Source: Nissolia schottii (Eukaryota; Streptophyta; Magnoliopsida; Fabales; Fabaceae). Taken from it: DNA of 64,000 nucleotides. Under the pieces are notes generated by a model that had not been told where the DNA came from, ran no database searches, and worked only from the letters and a program-made list of their open reading frames with translations. The stretch lies in assembly GCA_003254905.1 (NCBI GenBank), contig QANU01111780.1, forward strand, positions 344,242-408,241, written 5' to 3'. Of the stretch, positions 12,284 through 23,995 are shown in pieces (position 1 is the first letter of the stretch; the number at the start of each line of letters is the position of its first letter). The position numbers were made by a program, and so were the translations under genes.

Positions 12284-12507
12284 TTGTTGAGTAGAGTGTG
12301 TGATGCATTATACATTTAGCCATATTTTTAAAATGTGGCTAAACATGAATAAGTATTTAGCTACCTTCTCAATGCATTTAGCTACTCTTCTTAAGTCATT
12401 TAGCAACCATTTTTTTATGTGTTTAGCAACACTTCTAAAATGTGTTTAACTGCATTATTAAATGTAGCTAAATTTAAGGTGCACTACACACTCTACTTAA
12501 TAATGTA
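12284..12507. repeat. MITE with about 24-bp terminal inverted repeats
   Basis: The left end ttgagtagagtgtgtgatgca (12287-12307) pairs with the right end tgcactacacactctacttaa (12480-12500), with two mismatches. The interior has repeated atgcatttagctac / catttagcaac motifs. Weaker inverted similarity continues outward (ctagtctagctaaaac near 12245 against gttagacaaagctag near 12511), so the true element may be longer. No target duplication was fixed. Confidence 0.6.
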
Positions 12508-12904
12508 TACGTTAGACAAAGCTAGTTTAGAAATGTGATCTTTCATATTTAGATCTTTTGAAGTAAAGATTTTACTTTAGAGAATAAAATAAAAGTTTTT
12601 TTATTTACATTAATAAAGTAAAAATAAATTCCACTATTTACTTTATGATAAGCAGAGAAGTGGAGGTGGATAGATGGGAAAGAGGGAGGAGAAAGTTGAG
12701 GAGAGCTTAGCGTGGTCCAATACTAATTTAGTCTATTGATACTCTTTTAATTTTGTCCATAAGGAAAAATGGTGTATGGTGCACCAAACTTTGAGTGGTT
12801 TAGGGTTTAGGATTTAGTCTTAAATCTAATATATGAACTCGCCTAGTTTTGTGATGAGGTTGAAGTTGTTCATTGACTTACCCATCTGCATACATGTGTA
12901 AGAA

Positions 12905-13395
12905 AAGTAAAAGTGTAATATAACATAGAATTTCTGAACTTTTTCATTCGCAAGTAAAATATCTAAATGGAATTACACAACTTCTCTTCTGGTTTAAAAA
13001 ATTACACTTACCTCTTTCAATAAACATTGACTTTTTTTTAATAATAATAGAGTAAGACGTCATTTGTTATTAAGATATTTTTTTTATTTATGTCTCTTAC
13101 ATTTTCGCGTTTCATAGACTTCACAACCCCTTGACCCTTGCTTACACGGCTTTGCAATGCCCTTGGTCATCTCTTGCGCACAAGAGAAACCCAAAGAAGA
13201 GTTGTGAAGTTCGATGAACGTGAAAATGTGAAGAACATAATTTAAAAAATATTTTAATAATAAATGACATTTAACTATGTTATCATTAAGAAAAACTAGT
13301 ATTTATTAGGAAAGGTAAGTGTATTTTACTAAATTAGAAGAGAAGTTAGTGTAATTTTACTAAACCTCTGATAAGGTCATTATAATTTACCCTTT
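12905..13395. repeat. Long foldback element, about 490 bp
   Basis: Nearly the whole stretch folds on itself. Left-arm landmarks attacacaacttctcttct (12971-12990), acacttacctctttcaataa (13004-13023), tcatttgttattaagatatt and catagacttcacaac have right-arm partners agaagagaagttagtgtaat, ttattaggaaaggtaagtgt, aatattttaataataaatga and gttgtgaagttcgatg in mirrored order. The loop is near 13150-13190. It is probably a non-autonomous DNA transposon. Transcription would give a long hairpin RNA. Confidence 0.65.
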
Positions 13396-14411
13396 AAAGT
13401 TATATACTTTTTTTTTCCCCTTCAAAAAGGTAGAATTGTAAAACGACATTAAAATTTTGTAAGTAGCTATTGACGCATGTTTATATATACACAAAAAATG
13501 CAAATCATAGAAAAAGCCATAGTTTTTCCTTACAAAGTGGTGCAATTATAGTGACACCTCTCGTGTGTGAGTCACAAATTGAAAGAAGAAACCCACATGT
13601 TGTTCATCAATACAACTACATATATAATTGAAACGTTGAATTGAGTATTATAAGGTTAGCTCCATAGACAAATCAATACCTTAAAGTATAGGTCTCATCC
13701 AGGCTATGGCAATAAGGTAGAAATCAGTCTTGTATTCCAAAATCCCACAAGTTTTAAATTGGTGGGGTCACATGTTTTCTGCACATCATGATTGTGGCAA
13801 CCTTATTTTCACACCTGCACTAATGATGTTCGTAGTCTCTTGTCACGCCCTTATGTGTGAAAAAGATGGAATGATTAAAAATAAGCCCTCTTTTTTTTTT
13901 TCTATGTGGCTGTCCCATTTGTCCTCTTCCTATTGCATGGTTGCCACAGAAAGAAAACAACCATGCTTTCTTTTTTTTTTTTCCACTCAAAAAGTTTAGT
14001 TGAATTAAACACTAGTTATTATATCAGAATCAAAACATATTTTTAATATTATAAAATATTTATAAATTACACAATAAAATAATTATCATATTAACAATAA
14101 GAATTAAATTCTCGTTATTTTAAATTTGAGTTTTTTCCTTAACAGCTACTCTGAACCATATTTGGCGAAAACAACAATGCTTTTTTGGCTAAACTTTTAG
14201 CCAAACCAATTATGCCTTTTTCAATAAATGAAGCAAGGCCCATCATTATTCTTCACACCCCCGTTTCATGATTGACACCTAGTAGAAACTTTAATGGCAT
14301 TCTGCTTTAGGGCTATAAGCTATAAGTCTATTAGTTTCATTAACTTGCCAAAAAAGTCACTTTAATTTTTTTTTCATTAAAAAAATGTAGACAATGTTTG
14401 CTTAGACCATA

Positions 14412-14577
14412 CTCATTTTGTTCCTAACGTTAGTCCATTTTCACATTTTAGATTCATTCATAATTTAATGTATCTAAATATAATTGTGTCTGAATACATT
14501 AAAATTATATTCGGATACATTAAATTATTAATGAAGATAAAAAGTGAAAATGAACTATCATTATGGAACGCAAGGAG
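14412..14577. repeat. Stowaway-like MITE (TA target site)
   Basis: The element starts ctcattttgttcctaacg and ends cgcaaggag, with the inner arms tccattttcacatttta and aaaagtgaaaatgaac mirrored. It is flanked on both sides by TA (14410-14411 and 14578-14579). The size (166 bp), TIR start (CTCCTTGCGTTCC on the complement) and TA duplication fit the Tc1/mariner-derived Stowaway class. Confidence 0.65.
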
Positions 14578-14804
14578 TATATGTTTGATATGAATGGTTA
14601 TGTCATGTTATTAATGGAATTCAAACTGGAAAGCAATGGTTTCGTAACATTTGTAGTTTCAATTTAGACAAAATGCCACAAATTAATGCAAATTTGATTC
14701 CTATGTCTTCAGACTCAATACAAGAATCTGATATGCCTCACCTATAATCAAATATAGTGTATCAAATATGGCATCAAACAAAGACAGACTTTACTAAGTC
14801 AAAT

Positions 14805-14826
14805 AATAATAATAATAATAATAATA
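14805..14826. repeat. (AAT)n microsatellite
   Basis: Seven or so tandem AAT units followed by an A-rich tract, in non-coding DNA. Confidence 0.85.
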
Positions 14827-15981
14827 AAAAAGATGTCACAATTTTATTACACATAAAAAAGTTTGGCCTAACTAAAGCATAATGGTGCTTTGGGATCTTC
14901 CTCTTCAGCTTTGATAAATCTGGTCCACTTTGAAGCCAGGCTTACACATAATAAGCTGAATTGAATATGCATGAAGTAGGAAATAATAATAAAAAAGTTA
15001 TGCTCATTTATGATCCTTTTATTATTTGACCATAGTTTGTTAGATAGGAATAAATTGCAGAGTAACATAGTACATAAATTGTCAGGAAGGGAGAAGCTGT
15101 AAAGCCTGTAAAAGTAATTATGTTCAGTTAAAAATTGATTCTTCCCAGAAACAAAATTAACAAACACAAAGTGATTGATTGAAAAGAAATTCCTGACATA
15201 TATCTATTAGGCACTTTATAAGTGTTGACATGTATTAGTACATTCTTGATGATTAATGTATTTTCATTATAAGCCATATAATCAACACACAGTTAATGAG
15301 GCCTGAGTTTCTCCGGGGCAAAGAGACTTTTTTTATAATTTATTGAGTTTTTTTTCTTTTGAGTTTAGGGTTCACTTTAATAGTTATTTTTAAATGTTGT
15401 TTAAACAATAAATTTATATCGTACTTATAAAAAAAAATCTAACACATAGCAATATTGAAATGAAGTACTTAAAATAAGCAGTATCCAATGTAGAATTACT
15501 CTAGAGTGAAATGAAGAACAGGGCCGTCCATTTCATAAAAAAGATATGTGAAATTGGTATTAATTAAAGGAATAAATTGGTATTAATTAAATTGGTGATT
15601 ACCTACTACATCAAAATGAAATTGATGGCCTCATCATGACCACCAGATCGATGCTATCTATGACCATGATTGTTCCAACAGTTGTCACATTGAGTAATTG
15701 TGAGAACCACATTAGTGTCCATATCATATGAGTTTGATATTAATCTTATTTAAAACCTATTTATGTATATTGGGGGATGACCCAAGTTTCTTCTTTTTTT
15801 TGACTTAGACAATGCACTAAATTTCAATAAAGTCAGCTCAAGTTATTGACAATAACTTACGTCAAGACATTAAATTTCTTCACCTACAGATAGGCTACAA
15901 TGCTACATGCAAAAACACTTCAATGGGTTTGGAAATTTGCATAAGATTGCAACGTCAAAAAATCTATATCAATTTAATTAA

Positions 15982-16294
15982 GAGGAGGGAAAAAAAAAAC
16001 AATTTATCCCCTAAACTATACATCATGTGAATTTTACTATCTCGCTTTTAAAAATATGTAAATTGACTCTTAACAATTCATAATAGTGTAAATTAACTCT
16101 TACATAATCAAATTACTTTTATGTTTTTGAAGAAAAGGAGGCGAGACAAGGAGAGTTTATGAAGATAATTTGATCATTTAAGAGTCATTTTGTACTGTAA
16201 TAAAATATTAATGGTTAAGTTGCACCATTTTAAAAGTTAGAGAATAAAGTGTCCATGATGTATAATTAAGGGGATAAATTGTAATTTTCCACCC
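15982..16294. repeat. Mutator-type MITE with perfect 9-bp target duplication
   Basis: A 313 bp foldback. The left end caatttatcccctaaactat and the right end attaaggggataaattg are mirrored, as are atacatcatg and catgatgtat. Flanks are tttaattaa at 15973-15981 and tttaattaa at 16295-16303, identical over 9 bases. A 9-bp duplication with long AT-rich TIRs is the signature of Mutator-superfamily MITEs. It lies about 680 bp upstream of the BTB-NPH3 gene start codon, so it may lie within or next to that promoter. Confidence 0.8.
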
Positions 16295-16969
16295 TTTAAT
16301 TAATAACTTAATACATGTATGAGCTGATCTAATACAACATTGTTCTCACTTCTCATTGTATCATGTAATCCAACTCATCCTATTAATTTCCACTTTAGTA
16401 AGCTTTACACATAATAAGACTTATTTTATGTGTGTTATAATAATGTTCAATTTATGTGTGTGTAGCTTTAACCTAGTCATGATTACAACTCCCAAAAGCA
16501 CTGCAATGCCTCCGGATTCCTGCAATTTCTCGTAAAACAAAAACCATATAATTAAAAAAGAAAGAAAAGAAATAAAAAAAAGTCCACTTGCTCATAACCT
16601 TTCACCGAAAAGTGCAAAGCACACATGCAATTTTTTTTTCCTCCCTTGACTTTAGTCTAAGATTTCATTATAAACATTCATAATAAAAGTAATGTTCCAA
16701 AGTCCTCACACCTCTTCCACCCTTTAGCACTATACTGCATGAGTTCATGTGGCTTTTCATCACTTCATAACTTCTCTATCACTTTCCACACATAGAGAGA
16801 AAAAGGAATTAGAGGATTAAGAAGTGGTCCTCAATATACAATAAGAACCATGCCAAAAGAATGATACATACAGTGTTCTTTTGGCTTTGATGAAAGAGTG
16901 ACAAAATTTTAATTAGTGGGTTTGCACAAATTCCATTTCAATTTCAAGGTCCATTTTTTTTTGTTGGAG

Positions 16970-19900
16970 ATGGGAGTGGTCACTGTTGGTGAATTGAAGC
17001 CCAGCATTTCAGGGAAGAGAACATTTCGTCCAAGTTCAAGCATAAGGCATGCCACTGAATGGTAATTTCTTATTCAGTTCTTGAAAATATGCTTAATTTG
17101 TTCTGTTTTATTTTCTAGTTTTTTTTTATTTTTTTTTTGGTTGAGTTTGGCCGATGAATCTCAACCTAATGGTAAGGTTGCTCTCTTGTGATGTGTTAAA
17201 TTTTGATAACATATTTAGTTTTTTTACTTTCGTTTTATTTATTCATTCTATTTTTTCAATTATTTTATGAAGGACACAGTAAAAATAAAAAACAAAAGTA
17301 AGAAACAAAATTTTCTTATTTTCACTGTTTTCTTCACACAACCTAAAAATGAATTAAAAGCAAAAACCAAACCGATCTTGAGTCTATTTATATCTACCAT
17401 TTTTTTAAGGCCTTGGTGTTGTTTGCAATCCTGCTTCTCTCTCTCTGTATAATATCATCTACTTGCTGGATTTCTCATAGCCACAAATTTTGGATTGGCA
17501 TTTTTATGCACCATATATAGACATCACGTTGTTTTTTTAGCTTTGTCTGGGGAAAAATTGACTAAATGCAATGAAGATTCAATGAATGTTCATAATAATG
17601 GCTTCATGACATTTTCAAGATATTGATCTAATGACCAATCATTTTATTTTTTTAAAATTTTTTTTATGGATTGTCATTTTCACATACCTACAAGGTAGAC
17701 TTTGGTCTTAATTATTATTATTAGATATGGCCACATATTTTAGTATCAAGGTGATCCTCCATTGTTAGTTCTTTCAGCAGCAGACTCATTCGGTAGGGGT
17801 CTAGTACTTCATAGGATTTTAAAGTAAGGAAACACCACCAGCTGGGAACATTCTGTTTTTTCTTGGCGTCTAGCAAGTTTGTGTGTGTTTGTTTCAATCT
17901 TCCACACGACTTCTCGTCTATCAATTACGTCCTAACTAGATATAAAACGATTCTTGTGCTTTTAAAAGAAATGATTTTTGACATAATATGTTATAGTCTT
18001 TATGAGTGAATAGTCCAAAGTTCAATCCTTGTTACCCCTCATTTTTTTTTTTATTTAAAGTAATTNCTCATTTTTTTTTTTTTATTTAAAGTAATTTCTT
18101 TACTCGGTCAAGTGGGGTCCGTATGTTACTGACATTTTAAGCCCAACGGAATTTTGCGTTGAGTGCTTCTTAGATACAAAAATATATGCCCCGTCGCGAA
18201 TTACCTGGAGGGTTTTAATTTCAGAATCCCCGTTACTAAAAGTTTAATTTCTCTTTGTTGATTATTAACAAACCTATGCTGAGTTTATACGGTAGAAAGC
18301 AACAAGTGAACAACACCTTCATGGTAGTTGCTAATTAAAACGCTGAGATTGGAAGATAAAAAAAGCTGTTACCATGACCTTGCGATGTTGTTGTTCTGGA
18401 CTCTCTAGACAGTAGTATGGTGCTTTCATGGTGAATGTCCAAGTCTCATGTGTCTTCTGTGAAAACGCCAATTAATGTTTGTCTGTCAATTATACTTCAT
18501 GCTTTTAATTATCCTTAGCCACCCAAGGCTCTGTTTGGTAGTAGTATTATTGGAAGCTGTTGTAATAAGAGCACACCGACTATATGGGAAAACCTTTTTG
18601 CAATAAATTCTTAATGCTCAAAGTGAATGTGTTTATAATTAGTAATACAATAATATTTTAAGATATGATCCATCATTAACTTATATTTTTATTTAAAGAA
18701 TCATTTTATTATTAGTTATGAGCAAAATTCACGTAACACTCTGTATAAATCTAAGAATCTCTTTATTTCTCGTCTTTTTGCTGCACATAAACATAGAACA
18801 CCCTTAAACATCAACATTTGAAAAGTGCTTGTGTGGCTCAAATGGCTTCCCCTTCTTAACATGTGGTCAATGATATGATTTGGATTACGAGAAAAATTTT
18901 GCTTTGTACTATTCACAAGGGGACATTAACTTTGTGAGTCATTGTTATCTCTTAATTTTTATATTTTTAATGAAATAGCTAACGTGTAATAATAAATGAT
19001 GTGAAACAAAACATTTTTGTTAGCCTAATAGCATATAAGATTTTTTTTTTCTTGGATAAATCAGGGTTCCACTATATTAGTGGCCTAACCAATCCTGCAA
19101 CATTAAATTGGACTTATAAGAACTCCTTGTAAGCATGTTGTCTCTGAAGTAATGGTATAAAGTAGCAGTCCCACTCAAAACTGTTTTATTGGGTTGGGGC
19201 CATTCACAAATCACATCCAAGCACACTTTGATCTTGGAAGATCACATTTGTCTCTTGGTTCATTTGTGGTGTACAATGGCACATAAATTTGAAACTCCAT
19301 CTTGTCCATTTAATTGTGAGCACATGCTGCAGCAAGGGACCCTTTTTTAAAGGTCTCTCTGATCAATATACATTATTTTTTAATTTTTTGGGGGTAACAA
19401 CTAAATATGTAATGTATAGCTGCAGTTGTAGCTTCTTTTAATGTACCATGTCAAAGCCATGCAATTATTCAGCTAGGTATGTTTGTTACAGGCCAATTTC
19501 TGATGTTGCTAGTGATCTCATCATTGAAGTAGGAGCTTCAAGCTTTTCACTTCACAAGGTAAAGAAACAAGGCTCTGTCTTTCTAATATGTTACTTCATA
19601 TTCATCATAGCGTCCTATATTTTCACTCTACTGTCCTAAAGTTTTAAGATATTATTCTGACACATCATGTTCTGACAAACAATCAAATTCATCATCAGGT
19701 TTATAGCATCCGTTAGATTCGCCGCCAAGTTATGGAAAGTGTCAAATTCATCTTTAAAGTTATCAAAAATCGATCAAATTAGTCTCTCTCGAAATAGACT
19801 AATTTGACTGATGTCAAATGACCAATTTGATTGACTTTTGACAACTTTAAGGAAAAATTTATACTTTCCATCATACTTGAGTGATGATGCCAACCTAAGA

Positions 19901-22900
19901 GTTGAATTTGATGGTTTCTTCAGCAGGAAATTATGGTTGTGTAGCGTTGCTGGTAAATAAATGGCAGTTTTCTTTGTAAAACATACCAATATATGTCTAT
20001 ACATATGAATATGAATTATATATGCATGAGTAGCGCCTTAGATGAGAAGTTCAAGCTCAACATTAGTCCACTAGAAATGAACATAGTGCTGCTAGTTCTA
20101 AGTTCCTTTTGCAATTTCTTTTTCCACAGTTTCCTCTAGTTTCCCGGAGCGGACGGATCCGGAAACTGCTGCAAGACGCGAAAGACTCGAAAGTCGTTCG
20201 CATAAGTCTCCCGGGGGCGCCGGGCGGCGCAGAGGCGTTCGAGCTAGCCGCGAAGTTCTGCTACGGAGTGAACATAGAGTTCACCCTGTCCAACATCGCG
20301 ACGCTAAAATGCGTGTCGCATTTCCTCGAAATGACAGAGGAATTCGCCGAGAAGAACCTGGAAACGAGAGCCGAATCGTACCTAAAGGAGACAGTGCTGC
20401 CAAACACGTCAAGCACAATATCAGTCCTTCAAAGATGTGAACCCCTGGTTCCATTCTCAGAAGAGATCAACCTTGTGACAAGGCTCATCAACGCAATTGC
20501 AAACAATGCATGCAAGGAGCAATTAACCTCTGGATTGTTGAAACTTGACCATAAATTCCCTTCTTCCAAGACTACCACAATTTCAAGCGTGGAGCCAGAG
20601 ACACCCTCAGATTGGTGGGGGAAAACCCTCACTGTTCTTAGCCTTGAATTCTTCCAGAGAGTCTTGACAGCAGTGAAATCAAAGGGACTCAAACAGGACT
20701 TGATAAGCAAGATTCTGATCAACTATACACACAGTTCTCTTCAAGGGATTGTCGTCGGTAAGGACCTGTGGTGCAAAGACTCTTGATTTTACCTCATATG
20801 TGCGTACTTTAATATAGTGTTTGACTCTTGTTCTGAGATAAAACTGACGGAGGCTGAAGAATAGAATATACGTGTTTCTTGTGTCCCATCTTTTTAGAGG
20901 GACAGAAATCAGCCTAAAAATTATCTCCAAGACATGTTTCTTGTGTTTTTTTTTAGAGATACAAGAATTAATTTAAAAAATTGTCTTAAAAACAAGAACA
21001 ACTCTTAAGTTTTTTTTGATTCTGTGCTTGTCTACAAACATGTTATGTTTTCATTATCTTAGTTTCTTCTATTTCGAGATAGAAACCAAACGCTATCATA
21101 GTGTATTGACATCAAATACGGTTACATTAGACCCTTTTTTATTTTACATGCAGTTAGTTTTATACATGCATATTTGTGTATCTTATAGTATTTAGTACTC
21201 GTGTGCTTGCTCATGCAGGCAAGGAACCTCAAATAGTCAAGGGAAGTCCAATAGACTTGGAAATTCAGAAGAAACAAAGGGTCATTGTCGAAGCCATAGT
21301 CGGATTATTGCCGACTCAATCGAGAAAAAGTCCGGTTCCGATGGCGTTTCTATCGAGCTTGCTGAAATCTGTAATAGCAGCATCAGCATCTGGTTCATGC
21401 AGATCTGATCTTGAGAGGAGGATTGGCCTGCAGCTTGATCAGGCAATCCTTGAAGACATTCTGATTCCAACAAGCTCATACCAGAACACAATAAGCACCA
21501 CTACTATGTACGATACCGATTCGATTCTGAGGATCTTTTCCATTTTCTTGAACTTGGATGAGGAGGACGACGAGGATGGTAGGTTGAGAGACGAAAGCGA
21601 GATGGTTTATGACTTCGACAGCCCCGGTTCGCCGAAGCAGAGCTCGATTCTGAAGGTGTCCAAGTTGTTGGACAATTATCTTGCTGAAGTTGCACTGGAC
21701 TCAAACTTGTTGCCATCAAAGTTCATATCACTTGCAGAACTGCTCCCAGATCATGCACGTGTTGTGAGCGATGGACTCTACAGAGCTGTTGATATCTTCC
21801 TTAAGGTGAGAGTCTCTTTTTAATTCTCTTCTATGCAAGAAATTCTTAGGTACACACTCTTGACATGTATAAAGGCATTCTTGGTGCTTGCCGCATTCTT
21901 GCCGCTGCCTTTACAATCTCACATGTCTAACCTTATGTCATTTGCACACGGAATTTAGAACCTTTTTGAAGAGATCCTTTAATTAGATTCACCGTATACA
22001 TAACTACTGACCCGTTCTTGCATGTTGGATCAAACACTTACTACTAGGCCCAAAAGTTATACTTGTTGACAAGTTGTCTAACTTTATTTCCTTATAGTTT
22101 CTTAAAATTGCATGTGGCATAAGAGGCTACACGCCATATGCCAAGATGTTAAGTCTATTGAATCCTAAGGCAGTGTTTGGTTGGAGGGACATGACACAAG
22201 GACAAGGACAGAAACAATTCTTGTCCAGCTAAACCAAAATTTTGTGTTTCTCGTGTCGCAGTTTCAATGTAATTCAAAAAGTATAGGAATTTTATGTCCT
22301 CGTGTCTTGTCCCTCAACCAAACGCTGCATGCATTTGGGTGATGTTGGCCACATTAAACCAACAATGGATTTTTTTTTTCTGATAGATTCACCACTAACC
22401 TGAGACATTCTCACTTATTGATACATGATTTTTCATGTTCTATAGTAGGCCATGCCTAATCAAGAATTAGTCCTCTTTGAAGCTATATAATTACCGCTGG
22501 TTCTAGTCAACCAATTTGTTGGTTTTTTCTTTATGCAGGTTCATCCGAACATGAAGGACTCAGAGAGGTATCGCCTCTGCAAAGCCATTGATTGCCAAAA
22601 ACTGTCTCAAGAGGCCTGCAGCCACGCGGCACAGAACGAAAGGCTGCCGGTGCAGATGGCGGTCCAAGTTCTCTACTTCGAGCAGATACGGCTCCGGAAT
22701 GCCATGAATGGTGGCCACAACCAGTTCTTCTTCGGCGGACTCAATGGCCAGTTCCCTCAGCGATCCGGCAGCGGCGCAGGGAGCGGGGCCATTTCCCCTA
22801 GAGACAACTATGCATCGGTGAGGCGGGAGAACCGGGAGCTGAAGCTCGAGGTTGCGAGGATGAGAATGAGGCTCACTGACTTGGAGAAAGATCATGTTTC

Positions 22901-23072
22901 CATGAAGCAGGAGCTTGTGAGGCCCCATCCTGCAAACAAGCTATTCAAATCATTGTCCAGAAAACTCAGCAAGCTCAATGCCCTGTTCCGGTTAAACAGC
23001 ATTAGGCCGCACGGTACCGGTTCCGAGAGCCGGTTCCCTTTCCCGAAGAGAAGGCGTCACTCGGTTTCATGA
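16970..23072 (+). CDS. NPH3/RPT2-family BTB/POZ protein (five exons, 635 aa)
   Basis: Predicted exons are 16970-17061, 19492-19558, 20130-20757, 21219-21805 and 22539-23072, all with GT..AG borders and a frame that closes exactly (1908 bp). The start MGVVTVGELKP is the usual start of one NPH3 subgroup, in memory closest to Arabidopsis At1g03010. Residues about 35-130 form the BTB/POZ domain (SFSLHKFPLVSRSGRIRKLL, ELAAKFCYGVN). The NPH3 domain runs about 214-512 (DWWGKTL, LPTQSRKSPVPMAFLSSLLK, CRSDLERRIG, LDQAILEDILIP, YDTDSILRIF, SPKQSSILKVSKLLDNYLAE, LPDHARVVSDGLYRAVDIFLK, SHAAQNERLPVQMAVQVLYF). A coiled coil follows at about 550-585 (RRENRELKLEVARMRMRLTD). The tail is RRRHSVS. Family members are plasma-membrane-linked adaptors for CUL3 ubiquitin ligases and phototropin or auxin signalling; the role of this subgroup is not known to me. 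Introns 2, 3 and 4 each contain a MITE. Confidence 0.95.
18030..18100. repeat. Direct duplication of about 34 bp with an ambiguous base, in intron 1
   Basis: The string cctcattttttttt...atttaaagtaattnctc is followed at once by a second tcattttttttt...atttaaagtaatttct. The N (18066) sits at the end of the first copy. It may be a real short duplication or an assembly error in a homopolymer-rich stretch. It lies within the 2430-bp first intron of the BTB-NPH3 gene and does not touch an exon. Confidence 0.7.
19675..19930. repeat. Foldback MITE in intron 2 of the BTB-NPH3 gene
   Basis: The left arm (aatcaaattcatcatcaggt, then caaattcatctttaaagttatcaaaaatcgatcaaattagtc) mirrors the right arm (gaccaatttgattgacttttgacaacttta, then gttgaatttgatggtttctt) with scattered mismatches. 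The element fills nearly half of the 571-bp intron. The splice sites at 19559 and 20129 lie outside it. Confidence 0.6.
20814..21096. repeat. hAT-like MITE (GTGTTTGG family) in intron 3
   Basis: The left end atagtgtttgactcttgttc and the right end agaaaccaaacgctat are inverted relatives; the shared family end is TAGYGTTTGGTT. Inside are the tandem-like phrases cgtgtttcttgtgtccc and acatgtttcttgtg. It lies within intron 3 (20758-21218). Similar elements are at 22171-22327, 41656-41953 and 58938-59084. The hAT call rests on TIR style only; no 8-bp duplication was confirmed. Confidence 0.5.
22171..22327. repeat. hAT-like MITE (GTGTTTGG family) in intron 4
   Basis: The left end cagtgtttggttggagggac pairs with the right end gtccctcaaccaaacgctg over about 19 bases with few mismatches. 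Just inside, atgacacaaggaca mirrors tgtcctcgtgtctt. At 157 bp with clear TIRs this is the best-preserved member of the family in the window. It lies in intron 4 (21806-22538), well away from both splice sites. Confidence 0.7.
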
Positions 23073-23903
23073 CTATGTCCAATGGACACAACTCCTACTT
23101 GATGAGGTCTGTAAAGAGCGAATGTACACAATTTGAAGCCGTGACCTCCAGTTATTATAAAGCAACAATTTTACAGGCAACTTTGCTATTTGGACATATA
23201 AAAAGTGTGTAGATATATTAGTGCCCCTCTTACAAGACATAAGGAGCCAACTTTGTAAGAAGTAAGCTCCATGATGTATTGTGAGAAGGGTGACAAAGTG
23301 TCTACACTATTTCATATATTCAAAGAGCATTTTCCATCTTAACGTGTAAAATATGCTTATAATGTATATTGTATAGTATGTAAGGATGCTATGGCATGAT
23401 TGTTTCTATTTTTCTAGTGGATAGAATTTTTGAGTACTTTTTATGGGTTGCTGTGTTCAATTAATTAAATTAGTATCCTCTGATTGAGAATTTTAACAAC
23501 ATTTGTGATAGTTATATAGACTTTCTCAGATACCATAATCCTGAACTGCTGGAATTGCCTCCCTATTCCACCATCAATCAAACGCACTATGCATATCTAT
23601 TGTCACACGAATATGCTCTAAGGAGACCCAAAGTTAATTACTACTACAAGCCTTTCTCTGGTGCTTGCTGCTTAGTAACATATAAATTCAAGATATAATA
23701 ACTTGTCAACAATTTCACTTTTATTATGTACTAATGAATATATTTTTTCTTATGTAACAGTACATTTTAAGTCACTGATAATCACAATAATCCTAATAAA
23801 ATGACCAGTTAGAAGAGAATGTTATCTAACAGTATCTGACCCAATAGAATAGTGCAACGTAGAATAAGATATATATAAATTTGAATAACAATCTAACAAC
23901 AAC
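23073..23903. other. 3' flank of the BTB-NPH3 gene, intergenic
   Basis: This holds the presumed 3' UTR and then AT-rich spacer up to the tRNA gene. No polyadenylation site can be fixed with confidence and no other gene was seen. Confidence 0.5.
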
Positions 23904-23976
23904 GACTCCATGGCCCAATGGATAAGGCGCTGGTCTACGGAACCAGAGATTCTGGGTTCGATCCCCAGTGGAGTCG
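23904..23976 (+). tRNA. tRNA-Arg (anticodon ACG)
   Basis: A 73-base cloverleaf with no intron. The acceptor stem GACTCCA pairs perfectly with TGGAGTC and leaves discriminator G. The anticodon stem CTGGT/ACCAG encloses the loop CTACGGA, giving anticodon ACG (read as ICG after wobble A editing), which decodes CGN arginine codons. The T-arm has TCTGG-GTTCGAT-CCCAG, which contains the pol III B box GGTTCGATCC. Upstream CAA repeats (aacaacaac) and a downstream run of six T at 23990-23995 are typical of plant pol III genes. No mismatches suggest decay, so it is likely functional. Confidence 0.96.
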
Positions 23977-23989
23977 TTAATAAAACTTA

Positions 23990-23995
23990 TTTTTT
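23990..23995 (+). terminator. Pol III T-run terminator of tRNA-Arg
   Basis: Six consecutive T start 14 bases after the mature 3' end of the tRNA, a normal distance for RNA polymerase III termination. Confidence 0.75.

Noticed and set aside
20429..20930. Minus-strand open frames across exon 3 of the BTB-NPH3 gene
   Set aside because: They are antisense shadows of a well-supported exon on the + strand and have no domain of their own.
22560..22928. Minus-strand open frame of 122 codons
   Set aside because: Antisense of exon 5 of the BTB-NPH3 gene, which has matching splice sites, domain and stop.
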